Source: Pseudaquidulcibacter saccharophilus (GTDB taxonomy: Bacteria > Pseudomonadota > Alphaproteobacteria > Caulobacterales > Aquidulcibacteraceae). Taken from it: a DNA stretch of 64,000 nucleotides. A program made the position numbers and the translations under genes. Location of the stretch: the NCBI RefSeq assembly GCF_019455445.1, contig NZ_JAHWUS010000002.1:372001-436000 (forward strand), given 5' to 3'. The notes under the pieces were generated by a model. That model was not told the DNA's origin. It saw nothing but the letters and a program-made list of their open reading frames with translations, and did not search any database. Each line of letters opens with the position of its first letter. Position 1 is the first letter of the stretch. Shown here in pieces: positions 54,450 through 62,183 of this stretch.

Positions 54450-55334
54450 TTAGAAATTATAGCCAAGTTTAAAGCGGACTTCGTATTTTTCATGATCGGC
54501 AAGATGTCTACCTACATCGTTATCTTTAGCTTCATTAGAGCCCGCAAGTTGTGTAACTGCAGTCAAAGTTGCCCAATATTTCTTGCCGCCATAATGAATA
54601 CTTGGACCAAAGAATGCATCCCAATGATCAAATTCCCAATTGCCGCCTATCGGATTAAGGATTTCAGCATCAACCCAACCTTCACCCCCAATAAACCAAT
54701 TTGGTGCAAATCTGTATGCAACCCCTGAACGCCAGCGAGCAGCAATGGCATATTCAGTGCCATCTTCAACTTTTGGCGACCAAGATTCTGATTCTAGTTC
54801 TAAGTTATTTACCCATTGTAATTGGCCATCAAGATATGGTTTTTGGAAAATTACTTTGGTTTCAAGTTCAAAACCATCGCCTTTATCCCCAGTTATACTA
54901 TCAATAGTATCGTAAGTTAGTTCTCCATATAAAGATACTCCAATATCGTTTTCATAAGGCGATAATAGCATTTTCTTTAATTCAACAGAAAAGCCGCTTA
55001 ATTTAAAACTATCTTTACTGCCGGGAATTTCACGATCATTTACTGGTCCTGCACAGCCTTCTCCACAATTATAATCGTGGCGATATGCATTAAGGTATAT
55101 TGCACCAGTTAGGCGATCTGTAAATCCATATTCATATTCTGCACGTAGATATTGTGCGCTATAATCACCATAACGTTTATCGCCATGATGTGTTAAGTGT
55201 AAATAGGCCTCCGAAGTACCTTTTGGAAGCGTTTCAGCGCCGGTTGTATATCCCAATAGATTTTCATCTGCCATTGCATTTGAAGCAATTAGCAATGGTG
55301 CAATGCCGCATAATATTTTAATTGTTAGTCTCAT
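54450..55334 (-). CDS. Outer-membrane beta-barrel protein (DUF6662-like)
   Basis: A 294-aa protein starting at ATG 55334 (MRLTIKILCGIAPLL) behind GGAGGG; the frame is open 18 codons further but those are unlikely. The signal peptide ends near residue 23 (SNAMADE). The rest alternates polar and aromatic residues as in a small beta-barrel, with LLGYTTGAETLPKG at the mature start and KYEVRFKLGYNF at the C-terminus (terminal Phe). CGEGC near residue 95 may form a disulfide. It leads the FMN-binding/apbE/cytochrome operon and may be its outer-membrane part. Confidence 0.78.
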   Translation of the reverse strand: MRLTIKILCGIAPLLIASNAMADENLLGYTTGAETLPKGTSEAYLHLTHHGDKRYGDYSAQYLRAEYEYGFTDRLTGAIYLNAYRHDYNCGEGCAGPVNDREIPGSKDSFKLSGFSVELKKMLLSPYENDIGVSLYGELTYDTIDSITGDKGDGFELETKVIFQKPYLDGQLQWVNNLELESESWSPKVEDGTEYAIAARWRSGVAYRFAPNWFIGGEGWVDAEILNPIGGNWEFDHWDAFFGPSIHYGGKKYWATLTAVTQLAGSNEAKDNDVGRHLADHEKYEVRFKLGYNF

Positions 55335-55384
55335 AAAGCCCTCCATATTGCTAAGGGCACGCAATAGCATATAAATAATTAATT

Positions 55385-55403
55385 GCAAGTGATTATCATT
55401 TGC
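55385..55403 (-). promoter_or_regulatory. Fur box upstream of the flavinylation operon
   Basis: GCAAGTGATTATCATTTGC is a 19-bp palindrome (8 of 9 base pairs match around the central T) and closely fits the proteobacterial Fur box GCAAATGATAATCATTTGC. It sits 51-69 bases upstream of the beta-barrel gene start, overlapping a possible -35 element TTGCAA, where Fur would repress under iron-replete conditions. The divergent pyrB gene is more than 50 bases away on the other side. Confidence 0.75.
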
Positions 55404-55523
55404 GATATTTGGTCGCGCATAAACTTGTTGTAATCTATTACGACACTTAATAACGGTTAGATGTATGATTTAAGAGAAATTATACTTGCCTATAACCCCC
55501 AAATATGTCTAAAGCTGAGACTT

Positions 55524-56492
55524 GTGAACACATTAATCAAACCCCAAACTCGCGCACCATTTGCTAAAAAGCATTTGCTGCAAATTTTAGACCTTAATCG
55601 CTTAGAAGCTCTAGAGCTTATTGAGCGGGCGGAAGGTTTTCTCCCTTATACTTCTATGAAAGAAAAGAAGCTCGACTTTTTGGCGGGGCGCACACTTATT
55701 AATCTTTTCTTTGAAAACTCTACAAGAACTCAGTCATCGTTTGAACTAGCTGGCAAGCGCCTTGGTGCGGATGTCGTTAATATGGCGGTTAAATCTTCAA
55801 GCGTTGCCAAAGGGGAAACCTTATTGGATACTGCTGCGACTTTGAATGCAATGGGTCCTGATTTATTGGTTATTCGCCATAAATCATCTGGTGCCGCACA
55901 GCTTTTGGCGCGCAAGGTTAGTTGTTCGGTCATTAATGCAGGCGACGGTACTCATGAGCACCCATCGCAGGCCTTTCTCGATAGCCTAACATTAAAGCGT
56001 ACCTTTGGCCGTATAGAAGGGCTGAAAATTGCAATATGCGGTGACATCCTTCATTCGCGTGTTGCGCGTTCAAATATTATGCTTTTGAACATGCTTGGTG
56101 CAGAAGTAAGATTAATCGCCCCCCCTACCCTTATGCCAACGGATGCTGATAAATGGGGGGTGAAAATTTATGACAACCTTCTTCATGGTATCGAAGGGGT
56201 TGATGTTATTATGGCATTACGCCTTCAACTTGAACGTATGTCAGGATCTTTCTTGCCAAGCCCACGTGAATATTTCCGTTATTATGGTATTGATCGTGAA
56301 AAAATAAGGGTTGCCGCGCCACATGTTCGAGTAATGCACCCCGGGCCAATGAACCGTGGTATCGAAATAGATTCGGAAATTGCAGATGACCCAAGAATTT
56401 CTCTGATTGTTGATCAAGTGCAATCAGGTGTGGCAATGCGAATGGCAATATTAGAGGCTATGGCTTCATTTGAAGGTGGTGAATATGCGTAA
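55524..56492 (+). CDS. pyrB: Aspartate carbamoyltransferase catalytic subunit
   Basis: First committed step of pyrimidine synthesis. The carbamoyl-phosphate loop [13 protein letters not shown], the 80s-loop-like [33 protein letters not shown] and [10 protein letters not shown] are all present. The open frame starts at ATG 55461, but its first 21 residues are not family-like. GTG 55524 gives 322 aa, the usual size, so I prefer it although neither start has a strong Shine-Dalgarno. It is followed by a non-catalytic dihydroorotase homologue with an 8-base overlap, as expected for class A-like dodecameric ATCases. Confidence 0.93.
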   Translation: MNTLIKPQTRAPFAKKHLLQILDLNRLEALELIERAEGFLPYTSMKEKKLDFLAGRTLINLFFENSTRTQSSFELAGKRLGADVVNMAVKSSSVAKGETLLDTAATLNAMGPDLLVIRHKSSGAAQLLARKVSCSVINAGDGTHEHPSQAFLDSLTLKRTFGRIEGLKIAICGDILHSRVARSNIMLLNMLGAEVRLIAPPTLMPTDADKWGVKIYDNLLHGIEGVDVIMALRLQLERMSGSFLPSPREYFRYYGIDREKIRVAAPHVRVMHPGPMNRGIEIDSEIADDPRISLIVDQVQSGVAMRMAILEAMASFEGGEYA

Positions 56493-57780
56493 ATCAAAAC
56501 TATTCACCAATGCCCGCGTAGTTGCCCCTAATTTAAATTTTGATGGCAATGCTGAAATATTAGTTATTGGCGATGTCATTGCAGAGATTGGTGAAAGCAT
56601 CGAGGCTCCACAAGATGCCGAAATTATCGACTGTGATGGCAATTGTATTATGCCTGGCCTAATTGATATGCGGGTTTCAATCGGTGAACCGGGTGCCGAA
56701 CACCGTGAAACATTGAAGTCTGCTGGGCGGGCTGCTGTTGCTGGTGGCATCACCACAATGCTTATTCAACCAGATACAGAACATCCAATTGATGATGCTG
56801 CAATGGTTGATTTTATCATCCGCCGAGGTCGTGATGCTTCTTTAGCAAAAGTTCTATCTGCTGGTGCGCTAACCAAGGGGTTGCGCGGTGAGGATATGGC
56901 GGAACTTGGATTAATGAGTGAAGCGGGCGCCGTATTATTTTCTAATGGTCAAAATCCAATCAAAGACACAAAAGTAATGCAAAGGTTGATGTCGTATTCA
57001 TGCGCATATGACACATTGGTTTCAACGCGACCACAAGATCCTTGGTTGGCCGGAAGCGGAAATATGGCACAAGGAGAGCTTGCAGCACGAATGGGGCTTT
57101 CTGGTATAAGTGCCAATGCAGAAGTTATTTTTGCCAATCGTGACATTGTGCTTGCACAAGCAACTGGATGCAAGTTGTTATTAGATATGATTTCAAGCGC
57201 AAGAACAATTCCTATTATTGAAGATGCCAAAGCCGATGGTCTTGATGTTTATGCAAGCGTAAACGTGCATAATCTTTGCCTAAATGAAAATGATGTCGAA
57301 GATTATCGAACCTTTGCAAAACTTAACCCACCACTTCGTTCTGAAGACGACAGGGTAGAGTTAATAAACGCGCTAAAAGATGGAATTATTGACGTTATTG
57401 TTTCGGGGCATGATCCTCGCCCGCCAGAAGAAAAGCGGTTACCATTTGATGAGGCATCTTTTGGTTCAAGTGCTTTAGAAGTATTATTATCGGCTTCTTT
57501 AAGTCTCTATCACAATGGTCACATAGACTTGATTGATCTTGTGAAAACCATGACATTAAATCCCGCAATGATTTTGGGGCTTGATAGTGGGAAAATTGCA
57601 AAAGGTGCGCCAGCAGACTTAATTGTTGTTGATTTGGGTTATCCTTTACGATTTGATGCATCTGAACTATATTCCAAAGGTAAAAACGCCGCATTTGACG
57701 AAAAACTATTGCAGGGCAAGGTTTTGCAAACATATGTTGACGGCGAAAAAGTATATGACATTGAAGCCGGTCATATATAA
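56485..57780 (+). CDS. pyrC: Dihydroorotase homologue lacking the metal-binding HxH motif
   Basis: A 431-aa amidohydrolase-fold protein starting at ATG 56485 behind GAAGG. In active dihydroorotases the motif after the first strand is DxHVHxREPG; here it reads [12 protein letters not shown], so both zinc His are Arg63 and Ser65. Later sites are partly kept ([14 protein letters not shown]). It is probably catalytically dead and serves as a structural partner of PyrB, as for the PyrC' (PyrX) of pseudomonads. A second, active dihydroorotase should exist elsewhere in the genome. Confidence 0.88.
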   Translation: MRKSKLFTNARVVAPNLNFDGNAEILVIGDVIAEIGESIEAPQDAEIIDCDGNCIMPGLIDMRVSIGEPGAEHRETLKSAGRAAVAGGITTMLIQPDTEHPIDDAAMVDFIIRRGRDASLAKVLSAGALTKGLRGEDMAELGLMSEAGAVLFSNGQNPIKDTKVMQRLMSYSCAYDTLVSTRPQDPWLAGSGNMAQGELAARMGLSGISANAEVIFANRDIVLAQATGCKLLLDMISSARTIPIIEDAKADGLDVYASVNVHNLCLNENDVEDYRTFAKLNPPLRSEDDRVELINALKDGIIDVIVSGHDPRPPEEKRLPFDEASFGSSALEVLLSASLSLYHNGHIDLIDLVKTMTLNPAMILGLDSGKIAKGAPADLIVVDLGYPLRFDASELYSKGKNAAFDEKLLQGKVLQTYVDGEKVYDIEAGHI

Positions 57781-57795
57781 TAACTCGGGGGGAAT

Positions 57796-58398
57796 ATGGA
57801 TTTAATTAACATAATTATTGCTGTTATTGTCGGCTATCTTGTTGGTTCAATACCTTTTGGTTTGGTAATTACCAAAATGGCAGGACTTGGCGACATTCGT
57901 ACTGTTGGTTCAGGTAATATCGGTGCGACCAATGTTTTGCGAACTGGCCGTAAGGATTTGGCGCTTGCAACACTTTTACTTGATGCAGGTAAGGCAGGTA
58001 TCGTGGCCCTTGTTTTTGGTAAAGTTTTTAATCAAGATGTTGGCTTGATTGCTGGCGCGGCCGCCTTTTTTGGTCATTGTTTTCCCGTTTGGTTAGGATT
58101 TAAAGGCGGAAAAGGTGTTGCAACCTTCTTTGGGACGCTTTTATGTGGCGCACCAGCTGTTGGGGTTTTGGCTGGGTTAATTTGGCTCGCTTTTGCATTT
58201 ACATTTCGTTTTTCATCTTTATCTGCATTAGCAGCAGCACTTCTAGCACCTTTATTTGCATCACTTTTTCATTTCCATCCGATTGGTATTGGCGCAATTT
58301 GTTTTATGTCGGCAATTATTTATATTCGCCATATCGAAAATATAAAACGCCTTATAAAAGGTGAAGAGCCAAAAATTGGAAATAAAAAGGATAAATAA
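57796..58398 (+). CDS. plsY: Glycerol-3-phosphate acyltransferase (acyl-phosphate dependent)
   Basis: Membrane enzyme that makes lysophosphatidate from acyl-phosphate. It is 200 aa with about five to seven segments. The three PlsY motifs are visible: GSIPFGLV, GSGNIGATNVLRTGRK and HCFPVWLGFKGGKGVATFFG. It is 15 bases after the pyrC-like gene and ends immediately before the dprA start. Confidence 0.96.
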   Translation: MDLINIIIAVIVGYLVGSIPFGLVITKMAGLGDIRTVGSGNIGATNVLRTGRKDLALATLLLDAGKAGIVALVFGKVFNQDVGLIAGAAAFFGHCFPVWLGFKGGKGVATFFGTLLCGAPAVGVLAGLIWLAFAFTFRFSSLSALAAALLAPLFASLFHFHPIGIGAICFMSAIIYIRHIENIKRLIKGEEPKIGNKKDK

Positions 58399-59481
58399 TT
58401 GGCCTCAAATAGTCTATTAAATTGGTTGCGCCTTGCCAGAACAGATGGCATTGGGCCAGTCACATTTTTTGGGCTCTTAACCAAATATTTAACCCCCGAA
58501 AACGCACTTAAAGCTGTTGCTAAAATAACCACCCAAAACGGAGATATAAAATATAAAATCCCTCCGATCGACGATATTAAAAATGAAATAGAACAGACGG
58601 AAAAATACGGTGGTAAATTTATAACCGCAGATGATAAAATTTTCCCGAAAGGTTTAGGTGCATTAACACCGCCGCCACCGATTATAACGGTACTTGGTAA
58701 TTTATCACTACTTAATAAACCAATGCTTGCAATGGTTGGTGCAAGAAATGCGTCTATGGCGGGTATGAAAATGGCGCAAAATTTGGCGCGAAATCTTGGC
58801 AATGCTGGCTATGTTATTGTTTCTGGCCTTGCGCGTGGCATTGATGGTGCTGCACATATGGCGGCACTGGAAACCGGAACAATTGCTGTTGTTGCTGGCG
58901 GTATAGACCATATTTATCCCCCAGAACATGATGGTCTTTATCATAAAATCGCAGAATCTGGCGTAATAATTTCTGAAAATCCTTTTGGTGCAAAGGTTTT
59001 TGCGCGTGATTTTCCGCGGAGAAATCGTATTATCTCTGCACTTAGCCTTGGGACAATTGTGGTTGAGGCAGAGGAAAAATCAGGCTCTTTAATTACTGCA
59101 CGTTTTGCTAATGAACAGGGGCGTGAAGTTATGGCTGTTCCTGGTTCTCCACTTGATCCACGTGCCGCAGGACCAAATAATCTTATAAAACAGGGCGCAA
59201 GCCTTGTGACATCACATCAAGACGTTCTTGATAATATCTCAAGCCAATTTAAGTTATCGGCAATTGATGAATATGAATATCAAGGCAATAAAGAGTATAA
59301 TTCTGATGACGCCTTGAAACAAAAAATTGAAGAACTTTTGTCACCTGTGCCAATATCGCTTGATGAAATTTGCCGTTATAGCGGTTATTCATGGCGCATA
59401 ATTGCGGCAATAATTATAGAGCTTGAACTCGAAGGAAAAGCATTTTTGAGAAGTGGCAATATGGTTTCAAACACACCATAA
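58399..59481 (+). CDS. dprA: DNA-processing protein DprA
   Basis: Loads RecA on incoming single-stranded DNA during natural transformation. It is 360 aa. The Rossmann domain includes MVGARNASMAGMKMAQNLAR, the signature SGLARGIDGAAHMAALE, VVAGGIDHIYPPEH, and FPRRNRIISALSLGTIVVEA. A C-terminal winged-helix domain (LSPVPISLDEICRYSGYS) follows. The start is TTG 58399 directly after the plsY stop, with AAGGA upstream. dprA-topA-rnr is a common alphaproteobacterial order. Confidence 0.95.
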   Translation: MASNSLLNWLRLARTDGIGPVTFFGLLTKYLTPENALKAVAKITTQNGDIKYKIPPIDDIKNEIEQTEKYGGKFITADDKIFPKGLGALTPPPPIITVLGNLSLLNKPMLAMVGARNASMAGMKMAQNLARNLGNAGYVIVSGLARGIDGAAHMAALETGTIAVVAGGIDHIYPPEHDGLYHKIAESGVIISENPFGAKVFARDFPRRNRIISALSLGTIVVEAEEKSGSLITARFANEQGREVMAVPGSPLDPRAAGPNNLIKQGASLVTSHQDVLDNISSQFKLSAIDEYEYQGNKEYNSDDALKQKIEELLSPVPISLDEICRYSGYSWRIIAAIIIELELEGKAFLRSGNMVSNTP

Positions 59482-59555
59482 ACTAAGGCTTGTGCTTGAC
59501 AAAACCCGTAAACTAAGTGCAAGGCTTAGAATGAAACAAGAACAATTTGGTAGAT

Positions 59556-62183
59556 ATGCAGTTAGTAATCGTTGAATCCCCCGCAAAAGCAAAAACAATC
59601 AATAAATATATTGGCTCTGACTATGATGTAATCGCCAGTTTTGGTCACGTACGCGATCTGCCTTCAAAAGATGGTTCAGTTGACCCGGAACATGATTTTG
59701 CAATGCATTTTGAGGCTGATGCACGTGGCAAAGAGCGTATTAAAGAAATCACTGAGAAAGTTAAAAAAGCCTCTGCCGTAATTCTTGCAACCGACCCTGA
59801 TAGAGAGGGTGAAGCAATTTCTTGGCATATTGCGGAAATCCTAAAACAGAAAAAACTATTAGGAAAAGTTCCACTTTCACGAGTTACATTTAACGCAATT
59901 ACTAAACAAGCTGTTTTAGAAGCGATGCGTAACCCACGCGAAATTAATCAAGAATTAGTTGACGCGTATTTGGCACGCCGTGCATTAGATTATCTTGTTG
60001 GTTTTGAATTATCGCCAGTTTTGTGGCGTAAACTTCCTGGCGCTCGTTCAGCTGGACGTGTACAATCGGCTGCATTGCGACTTGTTGTAGAACGTGAACA
60101 AGAAATTGAAGCATTTATCAGCGAAGAATATTGGTCGATCACAGCAAGTGGAAAAACCAATAGTTCTGCCCACTTCCCGCTTCGATTAATCGCGCTTAAT
60201 GGCAAAAAATTAGATAAAAAAGATATTAAGAATGAGGTTAGCGCTAATGCTGCCGTTGCTCAAATTGCGGCCTCTTCTTATGTAATTTCATCAGTTGATG
60301 CCAAGCCACATAAACGCCACCCACAACCACCTTTTACCACATCAACATTGCAACAAGAAGCCGCCCGTAAGCTTGGTTTCTCTGCAAAACGGACAATGGA
60401 TGTTGCGCAACGTCTCTATGAAGGCGTTGATATTGGTGGTGAAACTGTTGGTCTTATCACTTATATGCGTACTGACGGCGTATCGATGGAAAATGAAGCG
60501 ATAGTTGCAGCACGTGCAGTTATTGGCCGTGAATATGGCGATAGCTTCGTTCCAAAAGCGCCACGTCAATATGATGTTAAAGCCAAAAATGCACAAGAAG
60601 CGCACGAGGCAATCCGTCCAACTGATATGGGGAGATTGCCAAAAAATCTTCGATTAAATGAGGATATGGCAAAGCTTTACGATTTGATTTGGAAGCGTGC
60701 TGTTGCCTCACAAATGGAAAGTGCATTGGTTGAACGCACTACAATAGATCTCGAAGCAACGGATAAAAAATCTACGTTGCGCGCTACTGGCCAAGTAATT
60801 TTGTTTGAGGGCTTTCTAAAACTTTATCAAGAAGGTAAAGATGATAGCGATGATGAGGAAAATGCGCGCCTTCCAAAAGTAAATGTTGGTGAAACTGCAA
60901 ATGTTTCAGATATTAAACCATTGCAACATTTTACCGAACCGCCGCCGCGCTATTCAGAAGCTACATTAGTTAAAAAGATGGAAGAAATCGGTATTGGTCG
61001 GCCATCTACATATGCCTCAACAATTTCTGTGCTTCAGGACCGTGAATATATTCGTCTTGAAAAGAACCGGTTCCATCCAGAGGTTAAGGGGCGTTTGGTT
61101 ACCGCATTTCTTGAAAGCTTCTTTAACAAATATGTTCAATATGATTTTACCGCAGGCCTAGAAGAGCAGCTTGACTTAGTCTCAAATGGTGAGCTTGAAT
61201 ATAAAAAACTATTGCATGATTTTTATGATGATTTCCACAAAGGCATCACTGATATGGCCGATGTGCGAATTACCCAAGTTATTGATTCACTTAATGAACG
61301 ACTTGGTTCATATTTATTCCCGGTTGATGAAAATGGAAACCAAAGTCGCGTCTGTCCAACCTGTGGAACCGGTGAATTATCATTAAAAGTAAGTCGTTAT
61401 GGTGCGTTTACTGGTTGCTCTAACTATCCTGAATGTAAATACACCCGCCAATTAGGTGTTTCTGATAGCGATGCCAAAGATGCATTGGCAACAAATAATG
61501 ATGAAGCACTTGGGGTTGATGATAAAACTGGATTAAATGTTTATCTTCGTAATGGCCGTTTTGGACCATATGTTCAATTAGGTGAGGATCCGGAAAAGGG
61601 CTCAAAAGACAAACCAAAGCGTTCAACAATACCGCGTGGTTTTAATCGTGACGTTACATTTGATGTTGCTATGGAGCTACTATCATTGCCACGTGTTATT
61701 GGAACCCATCCAGACGATGGGAAAGAAATTGTTTCCAATTTTGGTCGTTTTGGTCCTTATATCCTTCATGATGGTACATTTGCCAATCTAAAAGATGCTA
61801 ATGAAGTATTTGAAGTCGGTTTAAACCGCGCTGTTACATTGCTTGCTGAAAAGCGCGCTGGTGGTGGACGTGGTGGGCGAGCAGCACCTGCGGCATTGAA
61901 AGAATTAGGCAAGAATGGTGATGCTGAAATTAAACTTATGAGTGGTCGTTATGGTAATTACGTTACTGATGGGACGACTAATGCGACTTTGCCAAAAGAT
62001 ATTGCCGCAGATGACTTAACTTTAGAAATAGCTATTGGCTTGATTGAGGCGCGCGCCGCACTTGGTCCTGCGAAGAAAAAAACAACCCGCAAAACAGCCG
62101 CAAAGAAAGCAACTACAAAAAAGCCAGCTACAAAAAAGGCAACGGCAACAAAAGCAACTAAAACAAAGGCAAAAGCATCTTGA
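59556..62183 (+). CDS. topA: DNA topoisomerase I
   Basis: Type IA topoisomerase that relaxes negative supercoils. Start ATG 59556 (MQLVIVESPAKAKTI) is preferred to TTG 59547; length 875 aa. The Toprim domain carries VESPAKAKTINKYIG and ATDPDREGEAISWH. The catalytic Tyr is in GLITYMRTDGVS. One four-Cys zinc finger (CPTCGTGELSL and CSNYPECKYTRQL) is followed by two zinc-less repeats with GRFGPYVQLGED. It ends in a Lys/Thr/Ala-rich basic tail of about 35 residues. rnr overlaps its stop. Confidence 0.97.
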   Translation: MQLVIVESPAKAKTINKYIGSDYDVIASFGHVRDLPSKDGSVDPEHDFAMHFEADARGKERIKEITEKVKKASAVILATDPDREGEAISWHIAEILKQKKLLGKVPLSRVTFNAITKQAVLEAMRNPREINQELVDAYLARRALDYLVGFELSPVLWRKLPGARSAGRVQSAALRLVVEREQEIEAFISEEYWSITASGKTNSSAHFPLRLIALNGKKLDKKDIKNEVSANAAVAQIAASSYVISSVDAKPHKRHPQPPFTTSTLQQEAARKLGFSAKRTMDVAQRLYEGVDIGGETVGLITYMRTDGVSMENEAIVAARAVIGREYGDSFVPKAPRQYDVKAKNAQEAHEAIRPTDMGRLPKNLRLNEDMAKLYDLIWKRAVASQMESALVERTTIDLEATDKKSTLRATGQVILFEGFLKLYQEGKDDSDDEENARLPKVNVGETANVSDIKPLQHFTEPPPRYSEATLVKKMEEIGIGRPSTYASTISVLQDREYIRLEKNRFHPEVKGRLVTAFLESFFNKYVQYDFTAGLEEQLDLVSNGELEYKKLLHDFYDDFHKGITDMADVRITQVIDSLNERLGSYLFPVDENGNQSRVCPTCGTGELSLKVSRYGAFTGCSNYPECKYTRQLGVSDSDAKDALATNNDEALGVDDKTGLNVYLRNGRFGPYVQLGEDPEKGSKDKPKRSTIPRGFNRDVTFDVAMELLSLPRVIGTHPDDGKEIVSNFGRFGPYILHDGTFANLKDANEVFEVGLNRAVTLLAEKRAGGGRGGRAAPAALKELGKNGDAEIKLMSGRYGNYVTDGTTNATLPKDIAADDLTLEIAIGLIEARAALGPAKKKTTRKTAAKKATTKKPATKKATATKATKTKAKAS

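Noticed and set aside
55505-55567. Twenty-codon frame overlapping the pyrB start as a leader peptide
   Set aside because: It has no Shine-Dalgarno, no terminator hairpin and overlaps the pyrB coding frame; it looks like chance.
62076-62180. Lys/Thr/Ala codon repeats at the end of topA as a DNA repeat or CRISPR-like array
   Set aside because: The repeats are irregular and encode the basic C-terminal tail of topoisomerase I, a normal feature.
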